40,112 bases of DNA. Source: Lachnospiraceae bacterium (GTDB lineage Bacteria; Bacillota; Clostridia; Lachnospirales; Lachnospiraceae). Where the stretch lies: positions 1-40,112 of the forward strand of contig JAILEM010000252.1 of assembly GCA_024687745.1 (NCBI GenBank), written 5' to 3'. A program made the position numbers and the translations under genes. The notes below the pieces were generated by a model. The model did no database searches. It was not told where the DNA came from and saw nothing but the letters and a program-made list of their open reading frames with translations. This document shows positions 33,693 through 40,112 of this stretch, piece after piece; within the stretch, counting starts at the first letter, position 1, and every line of letters starts with the position of its first letter.

Positions 33693-35426
33693 TCAGGCCT
33701 CCTTTATCTTCCATGTGCTCGCACTTACGGATGCTTCCCAGAACTTTTTATATTCGGTGCAGGTTTTCAGAAGGTTTTCGTGTCTGTCAGCCGCGATACA
33801 CTGTCCCTCCTTCATTACACATATCTTATCCGCATCCCTGACTGTAGATAATCTGTGAGCGATAACAAGCACTGTCTTATCTTTAACTATCTCATCGATC
33901 GCCGCATTGAGCTTATCTTCATTTTCCGGATCCATAAAAGCAGTAGCTTCATCCAGGACAATGATCGGAGCATCCTTAAGGATGGCTCTTGCCAGTGAGA
34001 TCCTCTGTCTTTCTCCACCCGATAACTGCTTCCCCCCGTCTCCGGCTTTTGTTTCGATACCCTGAGGCAGCCTGTCCAGGAATTCATCGCATTGGGCTCT
34101 GTGTGCCGCCTCGAGCACCTCTTCCTTAGTTGCATCGGGTTTTCCTATCAGAATATTTTCATACAGAGTTGTATTGAAAAGGAACTGTTCCTGTGACACA
34201 TAGGCAACCAGATCATTTAAAGCTTCAAGGGTCATATCCGTTATGTCCTGACCACCGATCCTGATAGTACCCGCGTCTATGTCATAGTAATGTACAAGAA
34301 GCTTAGCAAGTGTAGACTTGCCGCTTCCGGACTCACCCACAAGAGCTGTGGTCGTTCCCTGCTTCATCAGAAGATTTACACTGTGTAATACCTCTTCATC
34401 CTCATATCCGAATCTGACATTTTCAAACTCGACATCCTTGTCTGCTCCGGTAAATCCACTCTTTCCTTCCTTAAGCGCAGGATGATCCATAAGCTTTTCC
34501 AGCTCAGAGATCTTATAATCAAGCTGAGGGAACTTGCCTGCAAAATTTAATGCCTTTAGGAATGACGGTCCAACCGCGAATGACATACAAAGAACAAGTA
34601 TCAGCTTATCAAGTGCCAAAGAGCCTGACAGTACCATGTATGAACCTATGGGAAGCATCAAAAGTGCAAGACACGGCAAGATACTTGCATATGCAGCCAT
34701 CCAGGGCCAGCATACCTTATACCACGCGATCGTAAAGTCACGGTAATCTCTCACCACCTCACCGAATCTCTTATAGGAATCGCCATCCTTGTTGAATACT
34801 TTAACTACTTCCATTCCGTTCACATACTCAATGATCGTATTGTTCATCTTTGCCGCGGATTCGTAATAATCATTCATCTTTTCGAATCCGGACTTCATCA
34901 TCATCCCCATAGCTAACATACCAAGCACCAGTGGCACTAAGGACAGAAGGCCCAGTCTCCAATCCATGATAAACATCAGCACTATGATAAGGATCGGAAT
35001 AAAGATATTTGCTATTCCTTCCGGTATGGCGTGAGCAAGGAGCAATTCGATCTGATCGATATCATCCGTAAATATCTTTTTAATACGTCCTGTGCCCAGA
35101 TTCTGTATGTTGCCCAGAGGCTGCTTTTCAAGCTTCCCCTGAAGTGAAATACGCAGGTTTTTGAGCGTGTTGTAGGCACTTATATGGGAGAATTCCAGTC
35201 CCTTTACATATAAGAGAGCGAATGCGATCTCACATGCTGCCACCGCAATTACTCTGAGCATTACATACGTAGGATCAATGTGTTCACCTCTTGTAAGGGG
35301 AGAAATGATCTGATACAGGAAAAAATACGGGATCACATTCGCCACGATTCCAAGTGACATGAGCAAAGCCGCCCATACGGTATACTTTTTGTACTTTCCG
35401 ATATACGGTGCAACCTTTTTAAACAT
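33693..35426 (-). CDS. ABC transporter, fused permease/ATPase, first half-transporter
   Basis: 577 residues with exporter-fold membrane domain (VAPYIGKYKKYTVWAALLMS near the start, six segments to about 300) and an ATPase having Walker A GESGSGKST, Q-loop YVSQEQFLFNTTLYENI, signature LSGGERQRISLARA, Walker B IIVLDEATAFMD and VIAHRLSTV. It is the first gene of a two-gene operon behind its own promoter, with AGGAGG about 7 bases before the ATG. A TetR gene precedes it in the same direction. Its untranslated leader begins with the DtxR/IdeR-like box at 35448-35473. Substrate unknown. Confidence 0.93.
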   Translation of the reverse strand: MFKKVAPYIGKYKKYTVWAALLMSLGIVANVIPYFFLYQIISPLTRGEHIDPTYVMLRVIAVAACEIAFALLYVKGLEFSHISAYNTLKNLRISLQGKLEKQPLGNIQNLGTGRIKKIFTDDIDQIELLLAHAIPEGIANIFIPILIIVLMFIMDWRLGLLSLVPLVLGMLAMGMMMKSGFEKMNDYYESAAKMNNTIIEYVNGMEVVKVFNKDGDSYKRFGEVVRDYRDFTIAWYKVCWPWMAAYASILPCLALLMLPIGSYMVLSGSLALDKLILVLCMSFAVGPSFLKALNFAGKFPQLDYKISELEKLMDHPALKEGKSGFTGADKDVEFENVRFGYEDEEVLHSVNLLMKQGTTTALVGESGSGKSTLAKLLVHYYDIDAGTIRIGGQDITDMTLEALNDLVAYVSQEQFLFNTTLYENILIGKPDATKEEVLEAAHRAQCDEFLDRLPQGIETKAGDGGKQLSGGERQRISLARAILKDAPIIVLDEATAFMDPENEDKLNAAIDEIVKDKTVLVIAHRLSTVRDADKICVMKEGQCIAADRHENLLKTCTEYKKFWEASVSASTWKIKEA

Positions 35427-35447
35427 TATAATTCCTCCTTATGATCA

Positions 35448-35508
35448 TATTGGTTAGTCTATGCTAACCAATAAGCATATATATAGCCGTCTTTCGACGG
35501 CTTGTTAA
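35448..35508 (-). promoter_or_regulatory. ABC-transporter promoter with palindromic spacer and DtxR/IdeR-like box
   Basis: On the minus strand TTAACA (35508-35503), 17-bp spacer, TATATA (35485-35480). The spacer is almost wholly the inverted repeat GCCGTC-GAAA-GACGGC (35501-35486), a position and size that suit a TetR-type operator. Directly at the expected transcription start lies a 10-bp-arm inverted repeat, TATTGGTTAG-N6-CTAACCAATA (35448-35473), sharing TTGGTTAG-N6-CTAAYCAA with the methyltransferase promoter. Two regulators, TetR and a DtxR-type repressor, may act here. Confidence 0.65.
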
Positions 35509-35515
35509 CAACACC

Positions 35516-36130
35516 TTATTCTATCCCTACAACTGCTGCCCAGTCAAAGAATCTGCACATCATAAGACAATGCTCTTCTATCTGCTTTTCTGACATATCA
35601 TGAACAAACGGCTCACATATCGAACTCCAAAAAGAAGTCAGCAGGATATGAAGCTCATCACGGCTTACCTTTTCCCCGGCTATTCCACGCTTATATGCTT
35701 CCTTATAAAACTGCTCATACGCATAACTCATCTTTATCACATAATCGTGACTGAAATTTTCAAATTTTGTTCCCGAAGACTTATCAATGAGAATTTTAAA
35801 ATCATCTCCGTAGCTTCGCAGCATCCGGAACATTGGGAGCATAGAATCATAACTCATCTTCCATGAATCTTTGATCTCATCATCTGTAAGGATTGAAAGA
35901 TCAATCTTGGCCCGGTTTTCAAGAAATGTATTAAGCGCGCTCACTACATCGCTGACCACTGCCAAAAACAGTTCTTCTTTCCCTTTGTAACGCTTATAAA
36001 CCGCGCCCGTAGTCACACCTGCCTTATCGCAGATCGTCTTAAGATCCGATTTTATAAAACCATTTTTTAAAAACTCTTCCCGCGCGCTATCCATAAGCCT
36101 GGGATCGATACTTGTATCACGTACTGACAT
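35516..36130 (-). CDS. TetR-family transcriptional regulator
   Basis: 204 residues, usual size. The N-terminal helix-turn-helix reads LMDSAREEFLKNGFIKSDLK then TICDKAGVTTGAVYKRYKGK and EELFLAVVSD; the rest is a helical ligand-binding and dimer domain. It sits 89 bp upstream of the ABC transporter genes in the same direction, with the GCCGTC/GACGGC palindrome between, so it probably controls that transporter in response to a transported compound. Its own promoter also carries an inverted repeat. Confidence 0.94.
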   Translation of the reverse strand: MSVRDTSIDPRLMDSAREEFLKNGFIKSDLKTICDKAGVTTGAVYKRYKGKEELFLAVVSDVVSALNTFLENRAKIDLSILTDDEIKDSWKMSYDSMLPMFRMLRSYGDDFKILIDKSSGTKFENFSHDYVIKMSYAYEQFYKEAYKRGIAGEKVSRDELHILLTSFWSSICEPFVHDMSEKQIEEHCLMMCRFFDWAAVVGIE

Positions 36131-36144
36131 ATTTACTCCACGAA

Positions 36145-36199
36145 AACTGATAATAAGATTACCGATAATTATATTATCAGTTCAGATATAGTTTGTCAA
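36145..36199 (-). promoter_or_regulatory. TetR-gene promoter with inverted repeat
   Basis: On the minus strand TTGACA (36199-36194), 17 bp, TAATAT (36176-36171). A perfect 10-bp-arm inverted repeat AACTGATAAT-N18-ATTATCAGTT (36145-36154 and 36173-36182) covers the -10 box and the expected start region. It does not resemble the GCCGTC/GACGGC palindrome before the ABC genes. Confidence 0.6.
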
Positions 36200-36233
36200 T
36201 ATTTTTCTTGTCGACGTGAATCACTCTGTGTTA

Positions 36234-36317
36234 CTATTCAGAAACCCCAAAAGATCCTCGTTGTGCAGCTTTCCAGTCCCGGAGCATTTCCGGTTCTTCA
36301 GGCGAATATCGCAGTTC
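36234..36317 (-). pseudogene. Fragment of a MazG-like pyrophosphohydrolase gene (C-terminal end)
   Basis: Just after the GNAT stop, in another frame, the minus strand encodes YSPEEPEMLRDWKAAQRGSF followed by GVSE and a stop. It matches the C-terminal part of the intact MazG-like protein at 38628-38945 (YSLEELEMIRASKAAKRGAF) at 13 of 21 positions including one flanking residue, and the DNA is also clearly similar. No start codon or N-terminal two-thirds remain, so this is a leftover of a duplicated or displaced copy. Confidence 0.7.
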
Positions 36318-36786
36318 AAAAATGATACTGCATGAAATTGCCGTTGTGCTTAAAACCATATGCTTCGTATAACTTAACTCCCATATCGGAAGCTGTGATA
36401 TAGATCGTTCCACAGCCATAGTCTTTTGCTTCCTTTACTACTCTGTCAAGTAATTGAGTGGCAATCCCCATTCTTCTGTAATCCGGATCCGTATACATGC
36501 TTGACAGAATCCCCAATTTCCCCGAAGGGCATGCAAAGTAAGGCGGCTTTTCCGCAAATGACATTCCACTTGTTCCTACGATTTTATCCCCGTCAAATGC
36601 AAGCCACGAAACATATGTACCGGCGGCAATATTCCTTTTATAAAAATCGAGCAGCGACTTCTCAAGATCCACATCTTCCGGAACCGTTCTGCCCCCCGCT
36701 GTATATTCCTCCGTCAACTGATCTATTCTCATTTCAATGACTCTGCCTAATTCATTCTCCGATAATTTTTTATAAACGATAGCCAT
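36316..36786 (-). CDS. GNAT-family N-acetyltransferase
   Basis: 156 residues with the GNAT fold: strand VSWLAFDGDKIVGTSGMSF, SSMYTDPDYRRMGIATQLLD containing the acetyl-CoA pyrophosphate loop (R-R-x-G-x-A), and the C-terminal ITASDMGVKLYEAYGFKHNG. It transfers an acetyl group from acetyl-CoA to an amine; the acceptor is unknown. AAGGAG lies 13 bases upstream of the ATG, somewhat far. The gene sits between the TTGAC array upstream and the MazG fragment, which begins at its stop codon. Confidence 0.92.
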   Translation of the reverse strand: MAIVYKKLSENELGRVIEMRIDQLTEEYTAGGRTVPEDVDLEKSLLDFYKRNIAAGTYVSWLAFDGDKIVGTSGMSFAEKPPYFACPSGKLGILSSMYTDPDYRRMGIATQLLDRVVKEAKDYGCGTIYITASDMGVKLYEAYGFKHNGNFMQYHF

Positions 36787-36993
36787 TTTGTTTTCACTCT
36801 CCTTCAGTATTCCTGCGGATAATAACCCGCGCTTCTACAGGCTCTATTACCTCCGCCTGTTTTTTGCAACCCCCTTTTGGAAAAAGGCATTTCGGCTTTG
36901 CCAAAAACACCATTGAATGCATAATCAAGGTCGTTTTCAAGTGGCTAAATCACACCGGACAGGTGACTCAACAGCTACCAGATTATTCACAAT
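36787..36993. other. Upstream region of the GNAT gene, small hairpins only
   Basis: About 207 bp left of the TTGAC array. It contains minor inverted repeats such as CCTTTTtccAAAAGG and GGCaaaGCC (near 36880-36905), and no ORF or promoter that I can defend. A TGACTCA copy at 36964-36970 resembles the array motif but is out of its phase. Confidence 0.35.
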
Positions 36994-37294
36994 TTGACTC
37001 ATTTAGATATTAATTAAATTGTAGTCATCGAATCTTCCCCCGGTAGTTGACCCAACTATACATTCATCCATTTGCAGTCATTACTTTATATTGATGCCAT
37101 TGACTTTCTTTGCAATAAGCTGATCTGTGGTCAACCTTGCAACTCTTACAATTTGACTTAATTGGGAAAATAGTTGATTCGAAGTCATCGAATCTCACCC
37201 TTTCGGTTGACTCAGATATAACTATATTGCATTTACAGTCAATTTCTTGGAAACAATAGGTTGACTTAAAATGAGAAATGATGATTTGTGGTCA
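36994..37294. repeat. Phased array of inverted TTGAC/GTCA motifs, 53-54 bp period
   Basis: TTGAC starts at 36994, 37047, 37100, 37153, 37207 and 37261; GTCA starts at 37024, 37077, 37130, 37184, 37238 and 37291. Each GTCA is followed by the next TTGAC at exactly 23 bp, and each TTGAC by GTCA at 30-31 bp. The units (34-35 bp, TTGACYYA at one end, often ATTTGYRGTCA at the other) are separated by exactly 19 bp. Sequence between is only partly conserved (the 19-bp gap reads TCGAATCT twice). It lies between the HAD gene stop and the GNAT gene, both on the minus strand, with no ORF inside. The repeats are too divergent for a CRISPR, and no cas gene is present. Confidence 0.8.
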
Positions 37295-37333
37295 ATAAAT
37301 GACAATAATAAAAACTCGAATAAACCAGAAATG

Positions 37334-37951
37334 TCAAGAGGATATTTTTAATATATTTTCCACTTGTTCCCGGATACGGTTCCAGTCAGAACATCTGCAA
37401 AAATTGGCAGTCGGAAATTCACATTCCTGATTCCAGGGTCTGTTATAGACCATCACTTTCAGTTCCGGCAGATGTTCAAAAAAACGAAATGCCATCGGAG
37501 AATCTTCCACCGCATAGTCAAACGACATCGAATAATAATCCTCCAGTTCCAGATTGAAATCGCTGTTCCTGATGAATGAGTCCCTGCCGTACTTATTCAG
37601 GCAATACAGCTTAGCCCTGCTCAGCCCATGCTCGTCAAGCCATCTGCGTGATGCCTCATATGCACTGGACGGACGGCCTGTTATGACCGATATCTCATCC
37701 CCTCTGTCGATCCATTCATTTAATGTCGCACAGGCCCCCGGGGTCTCTTCATAGGAAAGCAGTATTTCCGGACGGTGACCTTCTAACATCATCTGTTCAT
37801 ATTCTGATTCTGTAAGCCCAAAGGACTTCCGGAGGTTAAAGTCCCGGATCTGCTCATAAGGAACCTTCTTTCCAAAGAGTCTCTCTGCGATCTCTGTAAA
37901 AGCTCTTGCTGTTTCGCAAATGCAATCATCAAAATCCACATAAATATTCAT
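37334..37951 (-). CDS. HAD-superfamily hydrolase, 5'(3')-deoxyribonucleotidase-like
   Basis: 205 residues from the ATG at 37951, chosen because AAGGGAGACAAGG precedes it and the protein then starts with the usual strand; a longer frame adds a charged, unlikely extension. Motif I is YVDFDDCICETA (nucleophile and acid Asp), motif II SVITGRPSS, and motif III/IV YAVEDSPMAF. The layout matches the NT5C-type family that removes phosphate from nucleotides, but HAD substrates are hard to predict. The stop codon lies beside the TTGAC array. Confidence 0.85.
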   Translation of the reverse strand: MNIYVDFDDCICETARAFTEIAERLFGKKVPYEQIRDFNLRKSFGLTESEYEQMMLEGHRPEILLSYEETPGACATLNEWIDRGDEISVITGRPSSAYEASRRWLDEHGLSRAKLYCLNKYGRDSFIRNSDFNLELEDYYSMSFDYAVEDSPMAFRFFEHLPELKVMVYNRPWNQECEFPTANFCRCSDWNRIREQVENILKISS

Positions 37952-38030
37952 CCTTGTCTCCCTTTCGGTTCTTCCTTTTCTGTTTTGTTTAGCCGCTTTG
38001 TCTCGATCATTTCCGTCACGTTCCCCAAAC

Positions 38031-38177
38031 TCAACTGTCCGTTTTTTCTTCCGGAGATTCCACATATTCTTTTACTTCTTCCAGCATATCTTTATCGGTC
38101 AAGAACAATACGATATAGCCGCTTGCGCAATCTATGCTTTCTGCTATTTTTGCCATGTGGTCATAGATCTCGCCCAT
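38031..38177 (-). CDS. Small hypothetical protein, 48 aa
   Basis: A 48-residue ORF starting at an ATG with GGAG 10 bases upstream; it starts MGEIYDHMAKIAESIDCASG and continues YIVLFLTDKDMLEEVKEYVE. The composition, a helix then a hydrophobic strand then an acidic helix, is protein-like. It directly follows the broken lipoprotein gene and precedes the HAD gene. No family recognised. It could be a real small protein or the remaining part of a decayed gene. Confidence 0.5.
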   Translation of the reverse strand: MGEIYDHMAKIAESIDCASGYIVLFLTDKDMLEEVKEYVESPEEKTDS

Positions 38178-38184
38178 TTTGGCT

Positions 38185-38410
38185 TCACTCCATATCACTT
38201 ATCGTTTCCCCGATCGTCTCCGTCACTTTTGCTGACACTCTTTTCGCAATATAAAAATCACGCATTCCCTCCCCGTCTATATCCACTATTGCTTCAAACG
38301 TCAACTCCGGATACGATGTTGAGTGTATCGATTTCTGTTCGGCTGCAGCCGCTTAGCATCGCAGCCAGCATTAAGAGCATCATGAGTAAAACTGCTTTTT
38401 TCTTATTCAT
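38185..38410 (-). pseudogene. Frameshifted small lipoprotein gene
   Basis: An ATG at 38410 with AAAAGGG just before it opens a clear lipoprotein signal, MNKKKAVLLMMLLMLAAML then SGC (lipobox LSGC, Cys22), but the frame stops at 38294 after 38 residues. A second frame continues with good protein character (YPELTFEAIVDIDGEGMRDF then YIAKRVSAKVTETIGE) to a stop at 38185. The total is 226 bp, so removing one base would give a 74-residue lipoprotein. The first frame after the Cys (SRTEIDTLNIVSGVDV) also resembles the start of Ger(x)C spore-germination lipoproteins, though that may be chance. Either a mutation or a sequencing error explains the break. Confidence 0.6.
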
Positions 38411-38627
38411 TGTCCCTTTTCCTATTTGCCTTTTCGCGGCTTTCTATTCTATTTGATCTTTTCACGTTTCTGATCACTTTTCAGCCGCAGTCAGATCGTC
38501 CACACATCAAACAATTGCGCGCTCAGTCCCCATATCAATCTGCTGATTTTCATATCTACTGTTTGTGATGGGTATATGCCAGTGCCACACTGATCAGCAT
38601 GATCACGGCAGAAAAGAGCCGACTCCT
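38411..38627. other. Intergenic stretch with very short open frames only
   Basis: 217 bp between the MazG-like gene stop and the lipoprotein start. On the minus strand it reads a hydrophobic snippet SRLFSAVIMLISVALAYTHH directly after the MazG stop and then MKISRLIWGLSAQLFDVWTI (20 residues, no ribosome site). These look like decayed membrane-protein remnants and are not called as genes. Confidence 0.35.
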
Positions 38628-38945
38628 TTACTCCATAACTTCCTTTAAGAAAATCCTCTTTTCAAAAGCTCCACGTTTTGCTGCTTTCGAAGCCCGGATC
38701 ATTTCCAGTTCTTCCAGCGAATATCCTCTCGCCTTTGCCGCCGCATATACTACTTCCAACAAGTCGGCAAGTTCTTCAATATTCTGATCCTTATGATACT
38801 CGGCGAGTTCTTCATCCAGCTTTAAATCGACCCTTTTCAGGTAGTCTTCCTCAGAGAGAATCTCTGTGAAACAGGTTTTTCCGTCAGCTTGTATTATTTC
38901 CGGAATCTTGTCCCGTACCAGTTTGTTATATGTAATCTTTCTCAT
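38628..38945 (-). CDS. MazG-like nucleoside triphosphate pyrophosphohydrolase
   Basis: 105 residues. The start ITYNKLVRDKIPEIIQADGK is the hallmark of the phosphoribosyl-ATP pyrophosphohydrolase-like (house-cleaning) family; LDEELAEYHKDQNIEELADL carries the acidic metal-binding helices (ExxE and ExxD type). It hydrolyses an NTP to NMP and pyrophosphate, probably a non-canonical or damaged nucleotide. Its 3' end has a partial duplicate at 36234. AAAGGGTGAG precedes the ATG. It lies 86 bp after the J-domain gene on the same strand. Confidence 0.9.
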   Translation of the reverse strand: MRKITYNKLVRDKIPEIIQADGKTCFTEILSEEDYLKRVDLKLDEELAEYHKDQNIEELADLLEVVYAAAKARGYSLEELEMIRASKAAKRGAFEKRIFLKEVME

Positions 38946-39031
38946 TCTCGCTCACCCTTTATCACGTTTCCTGTCTTCATTAAACGACTCCGGTTCCTTC
39001 TCTGGCGGATCCTGAGCCAGACATCTGCAAC

Positions 39032-39928
39032 TCATAAATCCCTTTCCCGAAATAAACTATCCATCTTTTCTTTGTTACTCCTTGGCTGATCCACGATCTT
39101 TTCACGCATCATTATCGTAAATGCCACCTTTATAGAATCTGATATTCTTCTGCCTTTTTTAGAATCCGGTACCGCAATAACCTCGCACATCGCTGCCACT
39201 TTTTTGGATCTTAAGACAGACAAGACTACCGGATACAGACAGTTTCTGTCAAATGTCAACTTACAATACTGCGGGATATGGTCAAACTGCAGATAAATGG
39301 CTGTTTCCCTGATCCTCACTTTTGCCCGGTTCCCTTCCATGAATGCCTTTTCCTTACCATATTCCTTTATATACCCGGTAAAGCTGTACAGATATCCTTC
39401 TTCTTTTTCTTCTATCTTCTCTGCAAGCTTTTCCGCCGCATAAAAAGGATAAATATATTCATCCATCAAAAGCGGGAAAAGACGTACCATGGCAGGATCT
39501 GTCCCCGGTTTCCCATGATGGTTCAGAATAGTTTCTGCCACCTCCACGATACTCTTTGTAAAATGTTCAAAGTCCTCCTCTGCGGGATTCCAAATGTATC
39601 TTCCTTTAGTAATTTCAAGATCAAAAGCTTCTCCATCAAGCATTTCGAAAGAAGCATAAATGCGGCGTTCTTCTGCTGCCATCACATTGACCGGTGCATT
39701 CCATTCTTTACGGATCCTGCTGCCGTCTGTTTTGGATGGTTTGGAAAGAACCTCATATGCCTCGATCAGGTTCCGAACCATCTCCCCGGCGAATGTTGCG
39801 TCCATTCCGGTCGCATCCGGATGATATCGGTGAAGCATTTTCCGAAATTGTGATTTTATCTCTTTTGGCGACTCTCTTCCTTCAAGTTCTAAAAGCCGCA
39901 TTGCAGTCTGCTTATCCATACGTTTCAT
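39032..39928 (-). CDS. J-domain (DnaJ-like) protein with unknown C-terminal domain
   Basis: 298 residues. The N-terminal 60 residues form a J domain: AMRLLELEGRESPKEIKSQF then RKMLHRYHPDATG with the HPD triad at 36-38 that stimulates DnaK ATPase. The remaining about 235 residues lack the glycine-rich and zinc-finger regions of DnaJ and resemble nothing I recognise; they include an acidic helix (EKLAEKIEEKEEGYLY) and end with MREKIVDQPRSNKEKMDS. It may recruit DnaK to a particular client. No strong ribosome site; an ATG three codons later is an alternative start. Confidence 0.85.
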   Translation of the reverse strand: MKRMDKQTAMRLLELEGRESPKEIKSQFRKMLHRYHPDATGMDATFAGEMVRNLIEAYEVLSKPSKTDGSRIRKEWNAPVNVMAAEERRIYASFEMLDGEAFDLEITKGRYIWNPAEEDFEHFTKSIVEVAETILNHHGKPGTDPAMVRLFPLLMDEYIYPFYAAEKLAEKIEEKEEGYLYSFTGYIKEYGKEKAFMEGNRAKVRIRETAIYLQFDHIPQYCKLTFDRNCLYPVVLSVLRSKKVAAMCEVIAVPDSKKGRRISDSIKVAFTIMMREKIVDQPRSNKEKMDSLFRERDL

Positions 39929-40112
39929 TCATTCTTTTTTACAACTACTTTCTTAACAGGAATGCTCCCTCCTGTATTGACACACTAACAGGAATACCTT
40001 TGTCAACTACCACGCACCTAAAGGTACGTGGCTTGCGACTCCCCTGTAGTTCGTTGCAATAACTCCTACATTTTGTCGGTGTAACTTCCGTTGGGTCGCA
40101 TCATGGGACGGT
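39929..40112. mobile_element. Possible end of an IS200/IS605-type element (partial, at window edge)
   Basis: The last 184 bp have no gene but contain a hairpin CCACG-c-ACCT-aa-AGGT-a-CGTGG (40010-40031) set in TCAACTACCACGCACCTAAA, a smaller hairpin ACAGGA/TCCTGT (39956-39975), and the direct repeat AACAGGAAT at 39955 and 39987. From memory, subterminal hairpins of the form CAACTACC(AC)...GTGGCTTG occur at ends of IS200/IS605-type elements in Clostridia. No transposase is in view, so the call rests on shape and memory. Confidence 0.35.

Noticed and set aside
36994..37294. CRISPR array interpretation of the TTGAC repeats
   Set aside because: Repeats are far too divergent; only about 9-13 positions per unit are conserved, partial similarity also occurs in the gaps, and there is no cas gene.

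Overview
The window looks like a chromosomal segment of a low-to-mid GC Firmicute of the family Lachnospiraceae, possibly close to Butyrivibrio or Pseudobutyrivibrio. This is inferred from codon use (AGA/AGG, ATA), AGGAGG-type ribosome sites, the YPEL/YADL surface repeats, the small 83-residue protein type and the general gene repertoire. No rRNA, tRNA, phage or cas gene was found. Most genes are on the minus strand.

Layout, left to right. (1) 1-7210: an AraC regulator cut by the window edge, a small conserved-type protein, YbaK, and a cell-surface block (VanX-like M15 peptidase with added domains, acyltransferase, acidic lipoprotein, secreted transglutaminase-like protein). (2) 7394-10298: a frdCAB/sdhCAB operon whose flavoprotein lacks the usual FAD-linking histidine, next to a divergent Nudix gene whose promoter predicts a leaderless mRNA. 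(3) 11058-16235: a probable five-gene operon reading glutathione peroxidase, nitroreductase, Asp-box membrane protein, NhaC antiporter, double-receiver response regulator. (4) 16502-22666: a diguanylate cyclase, an alpha/beta-hydrolase/glutathione-peroxidase fusion, a methyltransferase, a radical SAM protein, a LysR regulator and a patatin-like lipase. (5) 22754-22952: a GC-rich multi-hairpin element. (6) 23140-28618, plus strand: hybrid histidine kinase, AraC regulator, Gfo/Idh oxidoreductase and sugar-phosphate-isomerase-like protein. (7) 28681-36130: C69 dipeptidase, NCS2 nucleobase permease, and a TetR-linked heterodimeric ABC transporter. (8) 36234-40112: a looser accessory stretch with a GNAT enzyme, a duplicated MazG fragment, a HAD phosphatase, tiny and broken ORFs, a J-domain protein and a possible mobile-element end.

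The regulatory DNA links some distant genes. A box TTGGTTAG-N6-CTAAYCAA, resembling DtxR/IdeR sites, overlaps the predicted transcription starts of both the methyltransferase and the ABC transporter, suggesting a shared metal (iron?) regulon. A second near-identical 20-bp palindrome fills the spacer of consensus sigma-A promoters of both the free-standing glutathione peroxidase and the radical SAM gene.

The most unusual structure is at 36994-37294: TTGAC and inverted GTCA motifs alternate with a strict 53-54 bp period (about five helical turns) over about six units, while most of the sequence between them is not conserved. No feature class I know explains it. Other notable items are a perfect 60-bp palindrome covering the LysR stop codon and the hydrolase/GPx fusion.
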